A stretch of 64,000 nt of DNA from Halorubrum sp. 2020YC2 (GTDB taxonomy: Archaea > Halobacteriota > Halobacteria > Halobacteriales > Haloferacaceae). The notes beneath the pieces were generated by a model. The model did no database searches. It was not told the origin of the DNA and saw nothing but the letters and a program-made list of their open reading frames with translations. Made by a program: the position numbers and the translations under genes. The stretch is taken from contig NZ_CP076019.1 in assembly GCF_018623055.1 (NCBI RefSeq), positions 2,666,001-2,730,000 on the forward strand. Direction: 5' to 3'. Each line of letters opens with the position of its first letter. Position 1 is the stretch's first letter. Positions 1 through 8,935 of this stretch are shown one piece after another.

Positions 1-347
1 AAACAGCCGACCACAGATCGACAGCGAACACCTCCAAAGCCCCAGCCGCGAGGCGAACGCACGCTCGCTGTGCTCCTCACTCGGTCGCTACCGCTCCCTC
101 GTTGCGGTGCTTGCGTCGCCTGCGTTCGCCTCGGGGCTGCCCCTTTGAGTCCACCTCACAGCACCGCAACCGCAGCCTCACACCTCCCCAGCCTCGTCGG
201 CCGGCCTCCGCTTTGCTCCGGCCGCCCGACTCCAGCGAGAATCGAAGATTCTCTGGCAGCCGGCGCGTAGCGCCGGCGACCTCGCGCGTGCTGCTCGGCC
301 GCAGGGCGGCCTCGCAGGCACGCGCCACCGCGGTTCACTTATAAATA
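1..347 (-). repeat. Structured intergenic element, copy A (left end may be cut by the window)
   Basis: First of six copies of an intergenic element. Read on the minus strand it begins at the TTATAAATA box (339-347). It then has the GCGCGTGC/GCACGCGC stem with a GGCCGC inner hairpin, a hairpin between GAGTC and GACGAGGCTGGGG, the motif ACTCAAAGGGGCAG, and finally CTGGGGCTTTGGAGG near position 30. This copy has two extra small hairpins (around 245-275) with a GAA-type loop and a TA-centred loop. The arms on each side of the central loop pair over about 13 bp (CGAGGCGAACGCA with TGCGTTCGCCTCG). Short frames through it show no protein signature, so I treat them as non-coding. Confidence 0.75.
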
Positions 348-357
348 ACCGCCATCA

Positions 358-373
358 GCTTGCGTACGCAAGC
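358..373. promoter_or_regulatory. Perfect 16-bp palindrome upstream of the phosphohexomutase gene
   Basis: GCTTGCGTACGCAAGC reads the same on both strands. It lies 11 bp after the TTATAAATA box of copy A, about where transcription from that box would begin, and 49 bp before the ATG at 423. It could be an operator or an RNA hairpin; nothing in the window decides between them. Confidence 0.4.
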
Positions 374-422
374 GGCACGAGCGACACCGGGCATTATTGT
401 CCCCGCCGCCGACGTGCTCGAC

Positions 423-1841
423 ATGGACCAGATCGCTTTCGGCACGGACGGGTGGCGCGCGACGCTCGACACCTTCACCGACGAGCGCGTGCGGATCGTG
501 GGGCAGGCCGTGGCCGACCACCTCGACGCGGCGGGCCGCGACGAACCGGTCGCCGTGGGGTACGACGCCCGCGAGACCTCGGAGGGGTTCGCGGAGAGCC
601 TCGCCGAGGTGCTCGCCGGCAACGGGTTCGACGTGCTCCTCCCCGAGCGCGACGCGCCGACGCCCGTCATCGCGCACGCCATCGTCAATCGCGGGCTCGC
701 CGGCGCGTGCATGGTCACGGCCTCGCACAACCCGCCCGAGTACAACGGCGTGAAGTTCATCCCGCACGACGGCGCGCCCGCGCTCCCGGACGTGACCGAG
801 GACGTCGTCGACCGGCTCGCGGAGCCGGACCTCCTGCCAGAGGCCGAGCGCGGCGAGGTCTCGCGCGTCGACCTCGTGAGCGACCACGCCGACGCGGCCC
901 GAGAGCTGGTGGGCCGAGTCGCCGGCGCCGGGAGCGACGGAGGGAGCGACGCGGCCGACCTCTCCGGGTTCACGGTCGCGTACGACGCGATGCACGGGAG
1001 CGGGCGCGGCGTCACGGACGCGCTCCTCGAATCGGCCGGCGCGGAGGTCGTCCGCCTGCGCTGCGAGCGCGACGTGACCTTCGGCGGCGACTCCCCGGAG
1101 CCGTCGGCCGAGCACCTCGACGCGCTGGCCGAGCGCGTGACGGACCCCGAAAGCGACGTCGACCTCGGAATCGCCAACGACGGCGACGCCGACCGGATCG
1201 CGGTCGTCACGCCCGACCGCGGCGTCCTCGACGCGAACCTCTTCTACGCCGCCTGCTACGACCGCCTGCTGGAGGCCGACTCGGGGCCGGCGGTCCGCAC
1301 CGTCTCGACGACGTTCCTCGTCGACCGCATCGCGGAGGCGCACGGCGAGGACGTGTACGAGACGCCGGTCGGCTTCAAGTGGGTCGCCGAAGCGATGGGG
1401 GAACGCGACGCCCTGTTCGGCGGCGAGGAGTCGGGCGGGTTCACCCTCCGCGGCCACGTCCGCGAGAAGGACGGCGTGTTGATGGCGCTGCTCGCGGCCG
1501 CGACCCACGCCGCCGAGCCGTTCGACGCGCGCGTCGACCGCCTGCTCGACGAGCACGGGCACATCGCGGCCGGAAAGGTGTCGCTCGACTGCCCCGACGA
1601 CCGGAAGGCGGGCGTCCTCGACGAGCTGGAGGACCACATCCCGGAGTCGGTGTGCGGCTCTCCCGTCGCGAAGGTCGTCACGCTCGACGGGTTCAAGCTC
1701 CTCTTGGAGAACGGCTCGTGGCTGCTCGTCCGCCCCTCGGGCACCGAGCCGAAGCTGCGGGTGTACGCGGAGTCCGACTCCGAGGCCGCCGTCGACGACC
1801 TGCTCGCGGAGGGGCGCGATATCGTCGAACCGCTGATTTGA
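423..1841 (+). CDS. Phosphoglucomutase/phosphomannomutase family protein
   Basis: A 472-residue alpha-D-phosphohexomutase, which moves phosphate between C1 and C6 of a hexose (glucose, mannose or glucosamine) in the cytoplasm. It supplies sugar phosphates for glycan and nucleotide-sugar synthesis. The phosphoserine loop TASHNP is at about residues 99-104 (Ser101). The metal loop DGDADR is near 253, the sugar-binding GEESGG near 333 and the phosphate-binding RPSGTEPK near 437. The frame is open further upstream, but the ATG at 423 gives the usual family N-terminus (MDQIAFGTDGW). The exact substrate cannot be told from sequence; GlmM-like or PMM-like activity are both possible. Confidence 0.93.
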   Translation: MDQIAFGTDGWRATLDTFTDERVRIVGQAVADHLDAAGRDEPVAVGYDARETSEGFAESLAEVLAGNGFDVLLPERDAPTPVIAHAIVNRGLAGACMVTASHNPPEYNGVKFIPHDGAPALPDVTEDVVDRLAEPDLLPEAERGEVSRVDLVSDHADAARELVGRVAGAGSDGGSDAADLSGFTVAYDAMHGSGRGVTDALLESAGAEVVRLRCERDVTFGGDSPEPSAEHLDALAERVTDPESDVDLGIANDGDADRIAVVTPDRGVLDANLFYAACYDRLLEADSGPAVRTVSTTFLVDRIAEAHGEDVYETPVGFKWVAEAMGERDALFGGEESGGFTLRGHVREKDGVLMALLAAATHAAEPFDARVDRLLDEHGHIAAGKVSLDCPDDRKAGVLDELEDHIPESVCGSPVAKVVTLDGFKLLLENGSWLLVRPSGTEPKLRVYAESDSEAAVDDLLAEGRDIVEPLI

Positions 1842-1971
1842 GGGCGAGCCGACCCCGGCCGCTCGGTTCCTCCCCGCCGCACGAGTTTCAGTTCCACTTT
1901 GCGTTCGGCTCATTTATTTATAAATTAACCACGTGAGTTCGCGTACGGCCGGACACCGGCCGGTTCGACCG

Positions 1972-2304
1972 ATGATCGACGAGTCACTACCGACGCCCGA
2001 GCGAACCGACGCCGAATCAAATCCGACCGACGATCGGGTCGACCGCGACGCCGGCGATCCGGGCCGCGAATCGGGACCGCCTGATCGAGGGCCGCGAGCG
2101 GAGCCGGAGCGGGCCACCGATCCGCCTCCCGACCCCGGCGACGGGGAGGGGAGTTCCGATTGCGAGTGCGACTGCGAGACGGCTCCCGAGGACGACGAGG
2201 CGGACGAATCCGACGGGCGCGAACACCGGCTCGAACGGCTCCGGCTGTGGCGAACCGTCGTCACGCTCGCGGTCGTCGTCGCCCGCCTCATCCGGTCGCT
2301 TTGA
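1972..2304 (+). CDS. Acidic low-complexity hypothetical protein
   Basis: I do not recognise this 110-residue protein. Residues 1-80 are rich in Asp, Glu, Pro and Arg. The C-terminus has a charged stretch (EHRLERLRLWR) followed by a short hydrophobic segment that could be an amphipathic or membrane-contact helix. A TTATTTATAAATTAAC box at 1914-1929 resembles both a strong TATA box and the boxes bounding the repeat elements. It would place the transcript start near 1945-1955, so I prefer the ATG at 1972 to the GTG at 1933. Overlapping frames on the other strand look like shadows. Confidence 0.5.
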   Translation: MIDESLPTPERTDAESNPTDDRVDRDAGDPGRESGPPDRGPRAEPERATDPPPDPGDGEGSSDCECDCETAPEDDEADESDGREHRLERLRLWRTVVTLAVVVARLIRSL

Positions 2305-2332
2305 GCGTTTCCGTGCCGGTCCGATCGGGTGC

Positions 2333-2340
2333 CTTTTTAG
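2333..2340 (+). promoter_or_regulatory. TATA box of the PCNA gene
   Basis: CTTTTTAG lies about 26-33 nt before the ATG at 2366, the distance expected for a leaderless or nearly leaderless haloarchaeal transcript. Confidence 0.55.
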
Positions 2341-2365
2341 GTGATACCGCCCAAGTTGAGCGTAT

Positions 2366-3109
2366 ATGTTCAAGGCCATCGTGGGCGCGTCGACGTTTCA
2401 GGACGCGCTCGATTCGGTGAGCGTGTTGGTCGACGAGTGTAAGATCCGCCTGAACGAGGAGGAGCTCTCCATCCGCGCCGTCGACCCCGCCAACGTCGGC
2501 ATGGTCGACCTCACGCTGGAGGCGGCCGCGTTCGAGTCGTACGACGCCGACGGCGGCGTCATCGGCGTCAACCTCGCCCGCTTGGAGGACATCGCCGGGA
2601 TGGCCAACTCGGGCGACCTGATCCACCTCGAACTCGACGAGGAGACCCGCAAGCTCCACATCGAGATCGACGGCCTCTCGTACACCCTCGCGCTCATCGA
2701 CCCCGACTCGATCCGCCAGGAGCCGGACATCCCGGACCTCGATCTCGCCTCCGAGATCGTCGTCGAGGGCGCCCAGCTCGACCGCGGGATCAAGGCCGCC
2801 GACATGGTCTCCGACCACATCCGCCTGCGCGTCGACGAGGCCGACGAGGCGTTCTTCATCGAGGCCGAGGGCGACACCGACGACGTCAACCTCAAGCTCG
2901 ACCGCGAGGACCTCATCGCGCTCAGCGCCGGCGCCGCCGACTCGCTGTTCAGCCTCGACTACCTCAAGGACATGAACAAGGCGATCCCCTCGGACGCCGA
3001 GGTCACCGTCGAGCTCGGCGAGGAGTTCCCCGTCAAGCTCCACTACGGGTTCGCGGAGGGGCTCGGACAGGCAACGTATATGTTAGCACCGAGGATTCAG
3101 AGCGACTGA
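2366..3109 (+). CDS. pcn: DNA polymerase sliding clamp PCNA
   Basis: A 247-residue archaeal PCNA, which forms a trimeric ring tethering DNA polymerases, ligase, FEN1 and other proteins to DNA. The N-terminus ([20 protein letters not shown]), the [15 protein letters not shown] stretch and the C-terminal LHYGFAEG...YMLAPRI are typical. The length matches the family. As is usual in haloarchaea, the surface is heavily acidic. It stands alone and converges on the histidine kinase gene. The 53-bp gap between them holds a small CCCG-GATT-CGGG hairpin (3115-3126) that could help terminate transcription. Confidence 0.98.
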   Translation: MFKAIVGASTFQDALDSVSVLVDECKIRLNEEELSIRAVDPANVGMVDLTLEAAAFESYDADGGVIGVNLARLEDIAGMANSGDLIHLELDEETRKLHIEIDGLSYTLALIDPDSIRQEPDIPDLDLASEIVVEGAQLDRGIKAADMVSDHIRLRVDEADEAFFIEAEGDTDDVNLKLDREDLIALSAGAADSLFSLDYLKDMNKAIPSDAEVTVELGEEFPVKLHYGFAEGLGQATYMLAPRIQSD

Positions 3110-3162
3110 AACGCCCGGATTCGGGAGCTTCGAAGGTATAAGAAGCCTAAATTTCTCTCTTG

Positions 3163-5001
3163 TCACTCCGCCCCGACCACCGGAACCGACACCGTCACTC
3201 GCGTCCCTCGCGGCGCCCGATTCTCGTACCCTACGTCCGCGCCGACCGCGGCGGCGCCCCAGGCGACGACCCACAGCCCCAGCCCGGAGCCGTGTTCGAG
3301 GGCGGTCTCCCGCCCGGATTCGACCGCCTCGACCTCGTGATCGGGGATGCCCGGGCCGTCGTCCTCGACGGTGAGAACGAAGCGGTCGTCGCCCTCGCGT
3401 TCGGCCGTCGTTCCGCCCTCCCTGCGGAGCGACGCGCGCACCCACGCTCCGCCGTCATCGCGCTCGGTCCCCTCGCCGTCGTGGTGGTCGACGGCGTTCT
3501 CCACGGTGTTCTCGACGACCGCGCGGAGCGCGTCGGGCCGTACGTGCGTGACCCAATCGGCGTTTCCGGCGTCGGCGCCGTCGTCGGACGCCACGGCATC
3601 CTCGACGTCGAGTTCGACGGCGGGCGCGTCGTCGCGCTCGCGGGCGTCCGCGACGACGGAGTTCAGGAGGTCGCGGACGTCCGTCGGCTCCGGGTCGCTC
3701 TCCGCGAGCAGCCGCTCGACCGTCCCGGCCTTCTCCCCGAGCGCGGCCAGCGCGCCCGCCCGTCGCTCGACGGCGTCGGCCATCTGCACCAGCTCCGGCT
3801 CTTCGAGGCGGTCGCGGAGGATCTCGCCGTAGCCGCGGACGACGCCGGCGTCGTTGCGGAGGTTGTGACGCAGGATGCGGTTGAGCACCTCCAGCTGCTG
3901 GCGGCGGCGCTCGCGCTCGGTGACGTCCGAGAGGACGACCGTGTAGCCGACGTGGGTCTCGTTGGGGTCGGTCAGCCGCGAGACCGACACCGCGTAGGTG
4001 CGGCGGCCGGCGCCGGCGACGGCGTCGGTCTCGACCGTCTCGCCGGATCCGCCGCCCGCGCCCTCGTCGCGGGCGGACTCCCCGCCGTCCGGTTCGTCCG
4101 CCCCCTCGTCCCCGACGGCGACCGGCAGGTCGAGGAACTCGGAGAGCGGGCGGTCGCGGGCGGTCTCGGCGTCGACGCCCAGCACCGCCTCGGCGGCGGG
4201 GTTGAGCCGGACGACGCGGCGGTCGAGCGCGAGCGCGACGACGGGGTCTCGCAGGTCGTCGATCGCCGTGCGCTCGGCGGCCCGGCTCGTCGTCGGGTTC
4301 CGCTCGAACATCTCCGCGCGGTCGAACGCGTACGCGTCGAGGACCATGTGCGGGACGAACATCAGCGGCGCGAGCTGGAGCTGCGGGACCGGGCCGAGCC
4401 CCAGCGTCCACGCGACGAGGGCGAACCCCGGCGGCAGCGAGCTCAGCGCGACCGCGGCGCTCTCCCGGCGGTAGAGGGGGCCGTAGCTGAGCAGCGTGTC
4501 GACGAGGAGGAAGACCGCGCTGGCGACGAGGACGGTCTCCGCGACGACCGTCAGGTACGCCCACGGGCCGAACGCGTAGGAGACGGTCTCGACGCCGAAG
4601 ACGGGGTCGCGGCCGAAGTCGGTCCAGAAGGCGCCGTGGAGCGAGTTCGTGGCGACGAGCGCAGAGGAGAGGAGACCGAACCCGACGACCGCCGCGAACA
4701 GGCGGCTCCGGACCACGTCGCTCCGACCGGTGTACTCCAAGGCGAAGCCGAGGAAGGCGATCCCGGTCCAGATCACGCCGAGCCACATCGTCGCCTCCAG
4801 CGCGGCGCGGATCGTCGGGTCCGCGACGAGGAGGCCGACCCCGTACGATAGACACCACGTCGCCTGCGCGGCGAACACGCCGAGGAACCAGTCGACGCCG
4901 GGGCGCCCGCGGTGTTCGCGGATCGCCCACGCGAGCGCGATCGCCCCCGCCCCGCCCGCGAGTGAGCCGACGGCGGGCCACGCGGGGACGAGGTCGAACA
5001 T
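3163..5001 (-). CDS. Membrane sensor histidine kinase (7TM-PAS-HisKA-HATPase)
   Basis: A 612-residue sensor kinase. Residues 1-215 hold about seven hydrophobic segments like the 7TM domain of archaeal histidine kinases. A PAS domain follows at about 225-345. The phospho-acceptor H-box LRHNLRND is near residue 379. The ATPase domain has an N-box (ENTVENAVDHHD, near 502), G1 (DDGPGIP, near 548) and G2 (GSGLGL, near 573). It should sit in the cytoplasmic membrane and pass a phosphate to a separate response regulator; none is adjacent. The PAS region holds an acidic insertion (about 290-315). The signal sensed is unknown. Confidence 0.92.
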   Translation of the reverse strand: MFDLVPAWPAVGSLAGGAGAIALAWAIREHRGRPGVDWFLGVFAAQATWCLSYGVGLLVADPTIRAALEATMWLGVIWTGIAFLGFALEYTGRSDVVRSRLFAAVVGFGLLSSALVATNSLHGAFWTDFGRDPVFGVETVSYAFGPWAYLTVVAETVLVASAVFLLVDTLLSYGPLYRRESAAVALSSLPPGFALVAWTLGLGPVPQLQLAPLMFVPHMVLDAYAFDRAEMFERNPTTSRAAERTAIDDLRDPVVALALDRRVVRLNPAAEAVLGVDAETARDRPLSEFLDLPVAVGDEGADEPDGGESARDEGAGGGSGETVETDAVAGAGRRTYAVSVSRLTDPNETHVGYTVVLSDVTERERRRQQLEVLNRILRHNLRNDAGVVRGYGEILRDRLEEPELVQMADAVERRAGALAALGEKAGTVERLLAESDPEPTDVRDLLNSVVADARERDDAPAVELDVEDAVASDDGADAGNADWVTHVRPDALRAVVENTVENAVDHHDGEGTERDDGGAWVRASLRREGGTTAEREGDDRFVLTVEDDGPGIPDHEVEAVESGRETALEHGSGLGLWVVAWGAAAVGADVGYENRAPRGTRVTVSVPVVGAE

Positions 5002-5062
5002 GTATCGGTCAGGAGGGTGCCCGCGGGGTAAAACTATCGCGCCGCGGCGGTCCGGGCCGCGG

Positions 5063-6472
5063 TCAGTCCGCCGACCGACCGAAGGCGACGGCCACGGGGA
5101 CGAGCAGCAGCGCGCCGATCAGGAACGGCGACGCGACCGCGACGGTGTAGAGGACCGCCATCAGCGGCGGGCCGACGGTCCGCCCGAGGCTCGACGCGCC
5201 CTGCGTCACGCCGAAGGCCGCGCCCTGCGCCGCGTCGTCGGCCGACGCCGAGACGAGCGTCGCCAGCGAGACGTTGACGAGGGCGTTGCCGAGCGAGAGC
5301 GCGGCGAGCGCCGCGAGCAGCGCGACCAGCGGGAGCGTGAGCCACCCCGGGCCGCCGAGGGCGGCGTCGCCCGCGACCCGGTCGACGAGGCCGGTCGCGG
5401 GGATCGCCGCGAGCGCGAGCGCGAGGACGACCGACCCGGCGGCGACGAGCGTCCGCGAGGAGACGACCCGCGAGAGCCGGCCGACGAGGACGCCCTGATT
5501 GATCGCGCCGAGGACGCCGACGTAGGTGAGCAGAAAGGCCGCGGCGGTCGCGTCGTAGCCGAACGCGTCCGCGACGTACGGGATGAACATCACCTGAACG
5601 CCCGCGAACGCGACGGCGACGACGAAGTACGCGACCGTCAGCGGCCGGAGCGAGACGGAGGCCAAGGCGTCGCGGAACTGACCGATCGCCGTGGTGCGCG
5701 CGCCGTCGTCCCCTTCCGCGCCGCCCGCGGGTCGCGTCCGCGTCGGCTCTTCGAGGAAGGCGAACCCGACGAGGACCGCGAGGAAGCTCATGGTCGCCGC
5801 CGCGAAGCTCGGCAGGGAGTAGGCGGTGGCCGGGACGAACGCCGGCAGGAGGGCGTCGGCGCGGGCGACAACTGGGTCGGCCGCGAGCAGGCCGCCGATC
5901 GCCGGGCCGAAGACGAAGCCGAGCGCGAACGACGCGCCGACGAGACCGAGGGCGCCCGCCCGCCGGTCCCGGGGCGTGATGTCCGCGACGTACGCCTGCG
6001 CGGCGGCGATGTTGCCGCCCATCGCGCCCGCGAGCGTCCGGGAGGCGAACAGCGTGACGAGCGCCGCGACGGGACCGAAGCGCGCCCCCGCCGCCCCGGC
6101 GTAGCCGAACGTCACCCACGCGACGCCGGCGGTCGCGAGCGACGCGAGCAGGACGGGGCGGCGCCCGATCCGGTCGGAGAGCCGCCCGAGCGTGGGCGCC
6201 GCGAGGAACTGCGCGAGCGAGTACGAGGCCGCAAGCAGCCCGATGAAGGCGTCGCTGACGCCGAACGAGCGGACGTAGAAGGGGAGGATGGGGATCACGA
6301 CCCCGAAGCCGACCAGATCGATGAAGACGACGCCGATCACGACCGCGAGCGCGCGCCGCGGGTTGGCGACCGCCGGGGGTCGGTCGGAGCCGCCGGCGGG
6401 GTCGGTCCGGGCGGCGTCCGCGCTCTCGCCGTCGCCGGGCGTCGACGCCGCGCCGGCCTCCGGGTGTGTCAC
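5063..6472 (-). CDS. MFS transporter, multidrug-efflux type
   Basis: A 469-residue major facilitator with about 12 membrane segments, preceded by an acidic 35-residue cytoplasmic tail. The loop between helices 2 and 3 carries the family motif (GRLSDRIGRRPVL). Helix 5 contains a motif-C-like stretch (GLVGASFALGFVFGPAIGGLL) typical of proton-driven antiporters, so export of a small molecule is likely. The frame stays open far upstream, but the best start is the GTG at 6472. It overlaps the TGA of the upstream gene by four bases (GTGA), which implies translational coupling. Substrate unknown. Confidence 0.88.
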   Translation of the reverse strand: MTHPEAGAASTPGDGESADAARTDPAGGSDRPPAVANPRRALAVVIGVVFIDLVGFGVVIPILPFYVRSFGVSDAFIGLLAASYSLAQFLAAPTLGRLSDRIGRRPVLLASLATAGVAWVTFGYAGAAGARFGPVAALVTLFASRTLAGAMGGNIAAAQAYVADITPRDRRAGALGLVGASFALGFVFGPAIGGLLAADPVVARADALLPAFVPATAYSLPSFAAATMSFLAVLVGFAFLEEPTRTRPAGGAEGDDGARTTAIGQFRDALASVSLRPLTVAYFVVAVAFAGVQVMFIPYVADAFGYDATAAAFLLTYVGVLGAINQGVLVGRLSRVVSSRTLVAAGSVVLALALAAIPATGLVDRVAGDAALGGPGWLTLPLVALLAALAALSLGNALVNVSLATLVSASADDAAQGAAFGVTQGASSLGRTVGPPLMAVLYTVAVASPFLIGALLLVPVAVAFGRSAD

Positions 6473-7062
6473 AGATGCCGTTCGATGACGCGCTTGGCGG
6501 CCTGTCCCTTCTCCTTCCAGCCGTACCCCTCGTCGTACACGTGGCGCTTGGCGTCGACGAGCTCCTCGGGGGTCGACTCCTCGAAGCCGCCGCGGTCCCA
6601 CGCGCCCGAGTCGCGGAGCCACTCGACCACGTTCTCGCGGGTCTCGGGCCACGAGAGGCCGACCATCTCGTACCACGCCACCATCGCGAAGACGGCGTTG
6701 TCGTGGCAGCCGGGGACGGAGCCGTGCTCGTAGACGGTCCGCATCGGCTCGCGGGTGGGCTCGGAGACCAGCTCCTTGAACTCGGCGGCGGTGAGCAGGC
6801 GGAGCCGGTTCCCGTCCTCGACGACGCGCTGGTCGCGTTGAAGCGCGCCGAGCGCCGCCTTGTGGAGGCCGCCCCAGTCCGCCGGGATCGCGTCCCGCAG
6901 CGCCGCCTCCGAGAGGCCGTCCGGCTCCGCGGACAGCACCGACAGCAGGTCCGTGTACGCCTTCTCGACGGTCGGCCAGCTCACGCCCTCGAACTCGCAG
7001 TCGGCGTCGTGGAGGCTGTTCGTCGTCCGACAGCCGGGACACGGGTAGCGGAACGTCGGCAC
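6469..7062 (-). CDS. Zinc-ribbon haloarchaeal protein of unknown function
   Basis: A 197-residue protein I cannot name. It begins with a short zinc-knuckle-like motif (PCPGCRTTNSLHDADCEF, about residues 6-23). A middle part looks like a winged helix (about 25-95: PTVEKAYTDLLSVL...LSEAALRDAIP). A conserved-looking C-terminal part has PGCHDNAVFAMVAWYEMVGL and WKEKGQAAKRVIERHL. I chose the GTG at 7062 because it puts the zinc motif at the N-terminus; an in-frame start exists 25 codons upstream. It is translationally coupled to the MFS gene and may regulate or assist it. Confidence 0.75.
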   Translation of the reverse strand: MPTFRYPCPGCRTTNSLHDADCEFEGVSWPTVEKAYTDLLSVLSAEPDGLSEAALRDAIPADWGGLHKAALGALQRDQRVVEDGNRLRLLTAAEFKELVSEPTREPMRTVYEHGSVPGCHDNAVFAMVAWYEMVGLSWPETRENVVEWLRDSGAWDRGGFEESTPEELVDAKRHVYDEGYGWKEKGQAAKRVIERHL

Positions 7063-7194
7063 TGGGTGGGAGTGTGCGGCCGCCGGAGTTAGGGTTTTCG
7101 CGACGGGTCGTCGGGAGGGGCGGCCCGAGTCGAACACGAACGTCCCTGCGGTTCCGAAACGTTTACTCGCCGCCCGGTCCCGGCTTCACACGGT

Positions 7195-8109
7195 ATGACA
7201 AAGGTCAGCGTTATCGGTGCGGCGGGGACCGTCGGAGCCGCGGCGGGCTACAACCTCGCGTTGCGCGACGTGGTCGACGAACTCGTCTTCGTGGACATCC
7301 CGGACCAGCGCGAGACGACGATCGGACAGGCCGCCGACGCGAACCACGGCGTCGCCTACGACTCGAACACGACCGTCCGGCAGGGCGAGTACGCGGACAC
7401 CGCCGGCTCGGACGTGGTCGTGATCACCGCCGGCATCCCGCGCAAGGAGGGGCAGACCCGTATCGATCTGGCGGGCGACAACGCGCCGATCATGGAGGAC
7501 ATCGGCTCGTCGCTGGCCGAGCACAACGACGACTTCGTCACCGTCACCACCTCGAACCCGGTCGACCTGCTCAACCGCCACCTCTACGAGGCGGGCGACC
7601 GCGACCGGCACAAGGTGGTCGGCTTCGGCGGCCGGCTCGACTCCGCGCGCTTCCGCTACGTCCTCTCCGAGCGCTTCGACGCGCCCGTGAAGAACGTCGA
7701 GGCGACGATCCTCGGGGAACACGGCGACGCGCAGGCGCCCGTCTTCTCGAAGGTGCGCGTGAACGGCCGCGACCCGAGCTTCGACGCCGACGAGAAAGAG
7801 CAGATCCTCGAAGACCTCCAGGAGTCCGCGATGGACGTGATCAGCCGGAAGGGCGCCACGCAGTGGGGCCCCGCCACCGGCGTCGCGCACACGGTCGAGG
7901 CCATCCTCAACGACACCGGTGAGGTGCTCCCCTGCTCGGTCGTGCTCGACGGCGAGTACGGCTACGACGACACCGCGCTCGGCGTGCCCGCGAAGCTCGG
8001 CTCGGACGGCGTCGAGGAGGTCGTCGAGTGGGACCTCGACGAGTACGAGTCGGAGCTTCTCGACGAGGCCGCAGAGAAGCTCTCGGAGCAGTACGGGAAG
8101 ATCGCGTAG
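7195..8109 (+). CDS. mdh: Malate dehydrogenase
   Basis: A 304-residue lactate/malate dehydrogenase family enzyme that interconverts malate and oxaloacetate with NAD(H) in the citric acid cycle. The NAD loop [11 protein letters not shown] is at residues 8-18. [10 protein letters not shown] (about 80-89) carries the Arg that selects a dicarboxylic substrate. ILGEHGD (about 176) holds the catalytic His. The closest match I know is the halophilic tetrameric enzyme of Haloarcula. A CGTTTAC box (7158-7164) about 30 nt before the ATG is a plausible promoter. Confidence 0.97.
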   Translation: MTKVSVIGAAGTVGAAAGYNLALRDVVDELVFVDIPDQRETTIGQAADANHGVAYDSNTTVRQGEYADTAGSDVVVITAGIPRKEGQTRIDLAGDNAPIMEDIGSSLAEHNDDFVTVTTSNPVDLLNRHLYEAGDRDRHKVVGFGGRLDSARFRYVLSERFDAPVKNVEATILGEHGDAQAPVFSKVRVNGRDPSFDADEKEQILEDLQESAMDVISRKGATQWGPATGVAHTVEAILNDTGEVLPCSVVLDGEYGYDDTALGVPAKLGSDGVEEVVEWDLDEYESELLDEAAEKLSEQYGKIA

Positions 8110-8146
8110 GGACGTTCCGCGGGACTCGGTCGCGGTCACCACCGTC

Positions 8147-8153
8147 TTTTTAT
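8147..8153 (+). promoter_or_regulatory. TATA box of the small membrane protein gene
   Basis: TTTTTAT lies 24-30 nt before the ATG at 8177, which supports that start and a leaderless transcript. Confidence 0.5.
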
Positions 8154-8176
8154 CGCTGCCGCGCGCTCTTCGGGGC

Positions 8177-8365
8177 ATGAACCGCGCCGAGATAGACACC
8201 GACGACCTCCTGAAAGTCGTGTTACTGCTCGTCGTCGCCTGGCTTCTCTTGGAGGTCGTCGGGGCCGTCCTCGAAGTCGCCTCGTGGCTGTTCGAGGCCC
8301 TCCCGACGCTGATCGGGGTCGCGCTCGTCGTCGTGATCGCCTTACACCTCACCGATCGGATCTGA
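8177..8365 (+). CDS. Small two-helix membrane protein
   Basis: A 62-residue protein with an acidic N-terminus (MNRAEIDTDDLLK) and two hydrophobic helices (about 13-34 and 41-58) separated by a short ASWLFEALP loop. It ends in LTDRI. The ATG at 8177 is supported by a well-placed TATA box. It is followed after 12 nt by the 2H phosphodiesterase gene, so the two are probably co-transcribed. I recognise it only as a small haloarchaeal membrane protein of unknown function. Confidence 0.75.
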   Translation: MNRAEIDTDDLLKVVLLLVVAWLLLEVVGAVLEVASWLFEALPTLIGVALVVVIALHLTDRI

Positions 8366-8377
8366 GGCGGCCGCGAC

Positions 8378-8935
8378 GTGTTCAGCCTCAACGTCCCGCT
8401 CCCGCCCGCGCTCGACCGGCTCGCGGGCGATCTCCATCCGAAACTAACGGGGTTCGACCGGGTTCGCGAGCGCCACACCCTCGTCTGTAAGCGGTTCGGC
8501 GTCGGAGACGTCCGAAGCGGGAAAGACGGGTCGAAGCAGGACCGGGAGGCGCCGCCCCGAGGGGAGGCAGTCGACCGCCTGCGCGAGCGCCTCCGGCGCC
8601 CCCTCGCCGGGACCGACCCCTTCGAGGTCGCCGTCACCGGAATCGACGTCTTCGACGCGCCGCGGTCGGGGTCGCGGCCGGTGGTGTATCTCACAGTCGA
8701 GAGCGACGAGCTGATCCGGCTTCACCGGCGGCTCTGTGCGTCGTTCGGCGCGGTGGAGGGGATCGAGGGCGACGAGTACGTGCCGCATATCACGCTGGCG
8801 CGGGGCGGGAATCCGGAGCCGGGAGCGGTGGCCGGCCTCGTCGACGCCGAGTTCGATCCGATCCGGTGGCGCGTCCACGCGCTCGACGTGTGGGACCCGG
8901 AGTACCGGGAAGTGGCCGCGAGCGTTGATTTATAA
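8378..8935 (+). CDS. 2'-5' RNA ligase (2H phosphoesterase) family protein
   Basis: A 185-residue 2H phosphoesterase. Its two catalytic HxTx-type motifs are HTLV (about residue 32) and HITL (about 135, in YVPHITLARGG), each starting a beta-strand as in LigT/ThpR folds. Members open or make 2',3'-cyclic or 2'-5' phosphodiester bonds in RNA. It diverges from the second family member at 14980, so it is not a simple duplicate. Its last codons are GAT TTA TAA, inside the TTATAAG box that opens repeat copy B. The last Leu and stop therefore come from the element. GTG start. Confidence 0.82.
   Translation: MFSLNVPLPPALDRLAGDLHPKLTGFDRVRERHTLVCKRFGVGDVRSGKDGSKQDREAPPRGEAVDRLRERLRRPLAGTDPFEVAVTGIDVFDAPRSGSRPVVYLTVESDELIRLHRRLCASFGAVEGIEGDEYVPHITLARGGNPEPGAVAGLVDAEFDPIRWRVHALDVWDPEYREVAASVDL

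Noticed and set aside
1933-1971. GTG start for the acidic protein at 1972
   Set aside because: It would lie upstream of the transcript start predicted from the TATA box.
3160-4851. Long open frame opposite the histidine kinase
   Set aside because: It is a GC-rich shadow of a convincing kinase gene; its predicted protein is low-complexity with no motif. The same holds for many other long frames opposite real genes.
6473-7042. N-terminal extension of the MFS transporter
   Set aside because: It overlaps another real gene in a different frame and reads as Arg-rich shadow sequence; the GTGA overlap gives a natural start.
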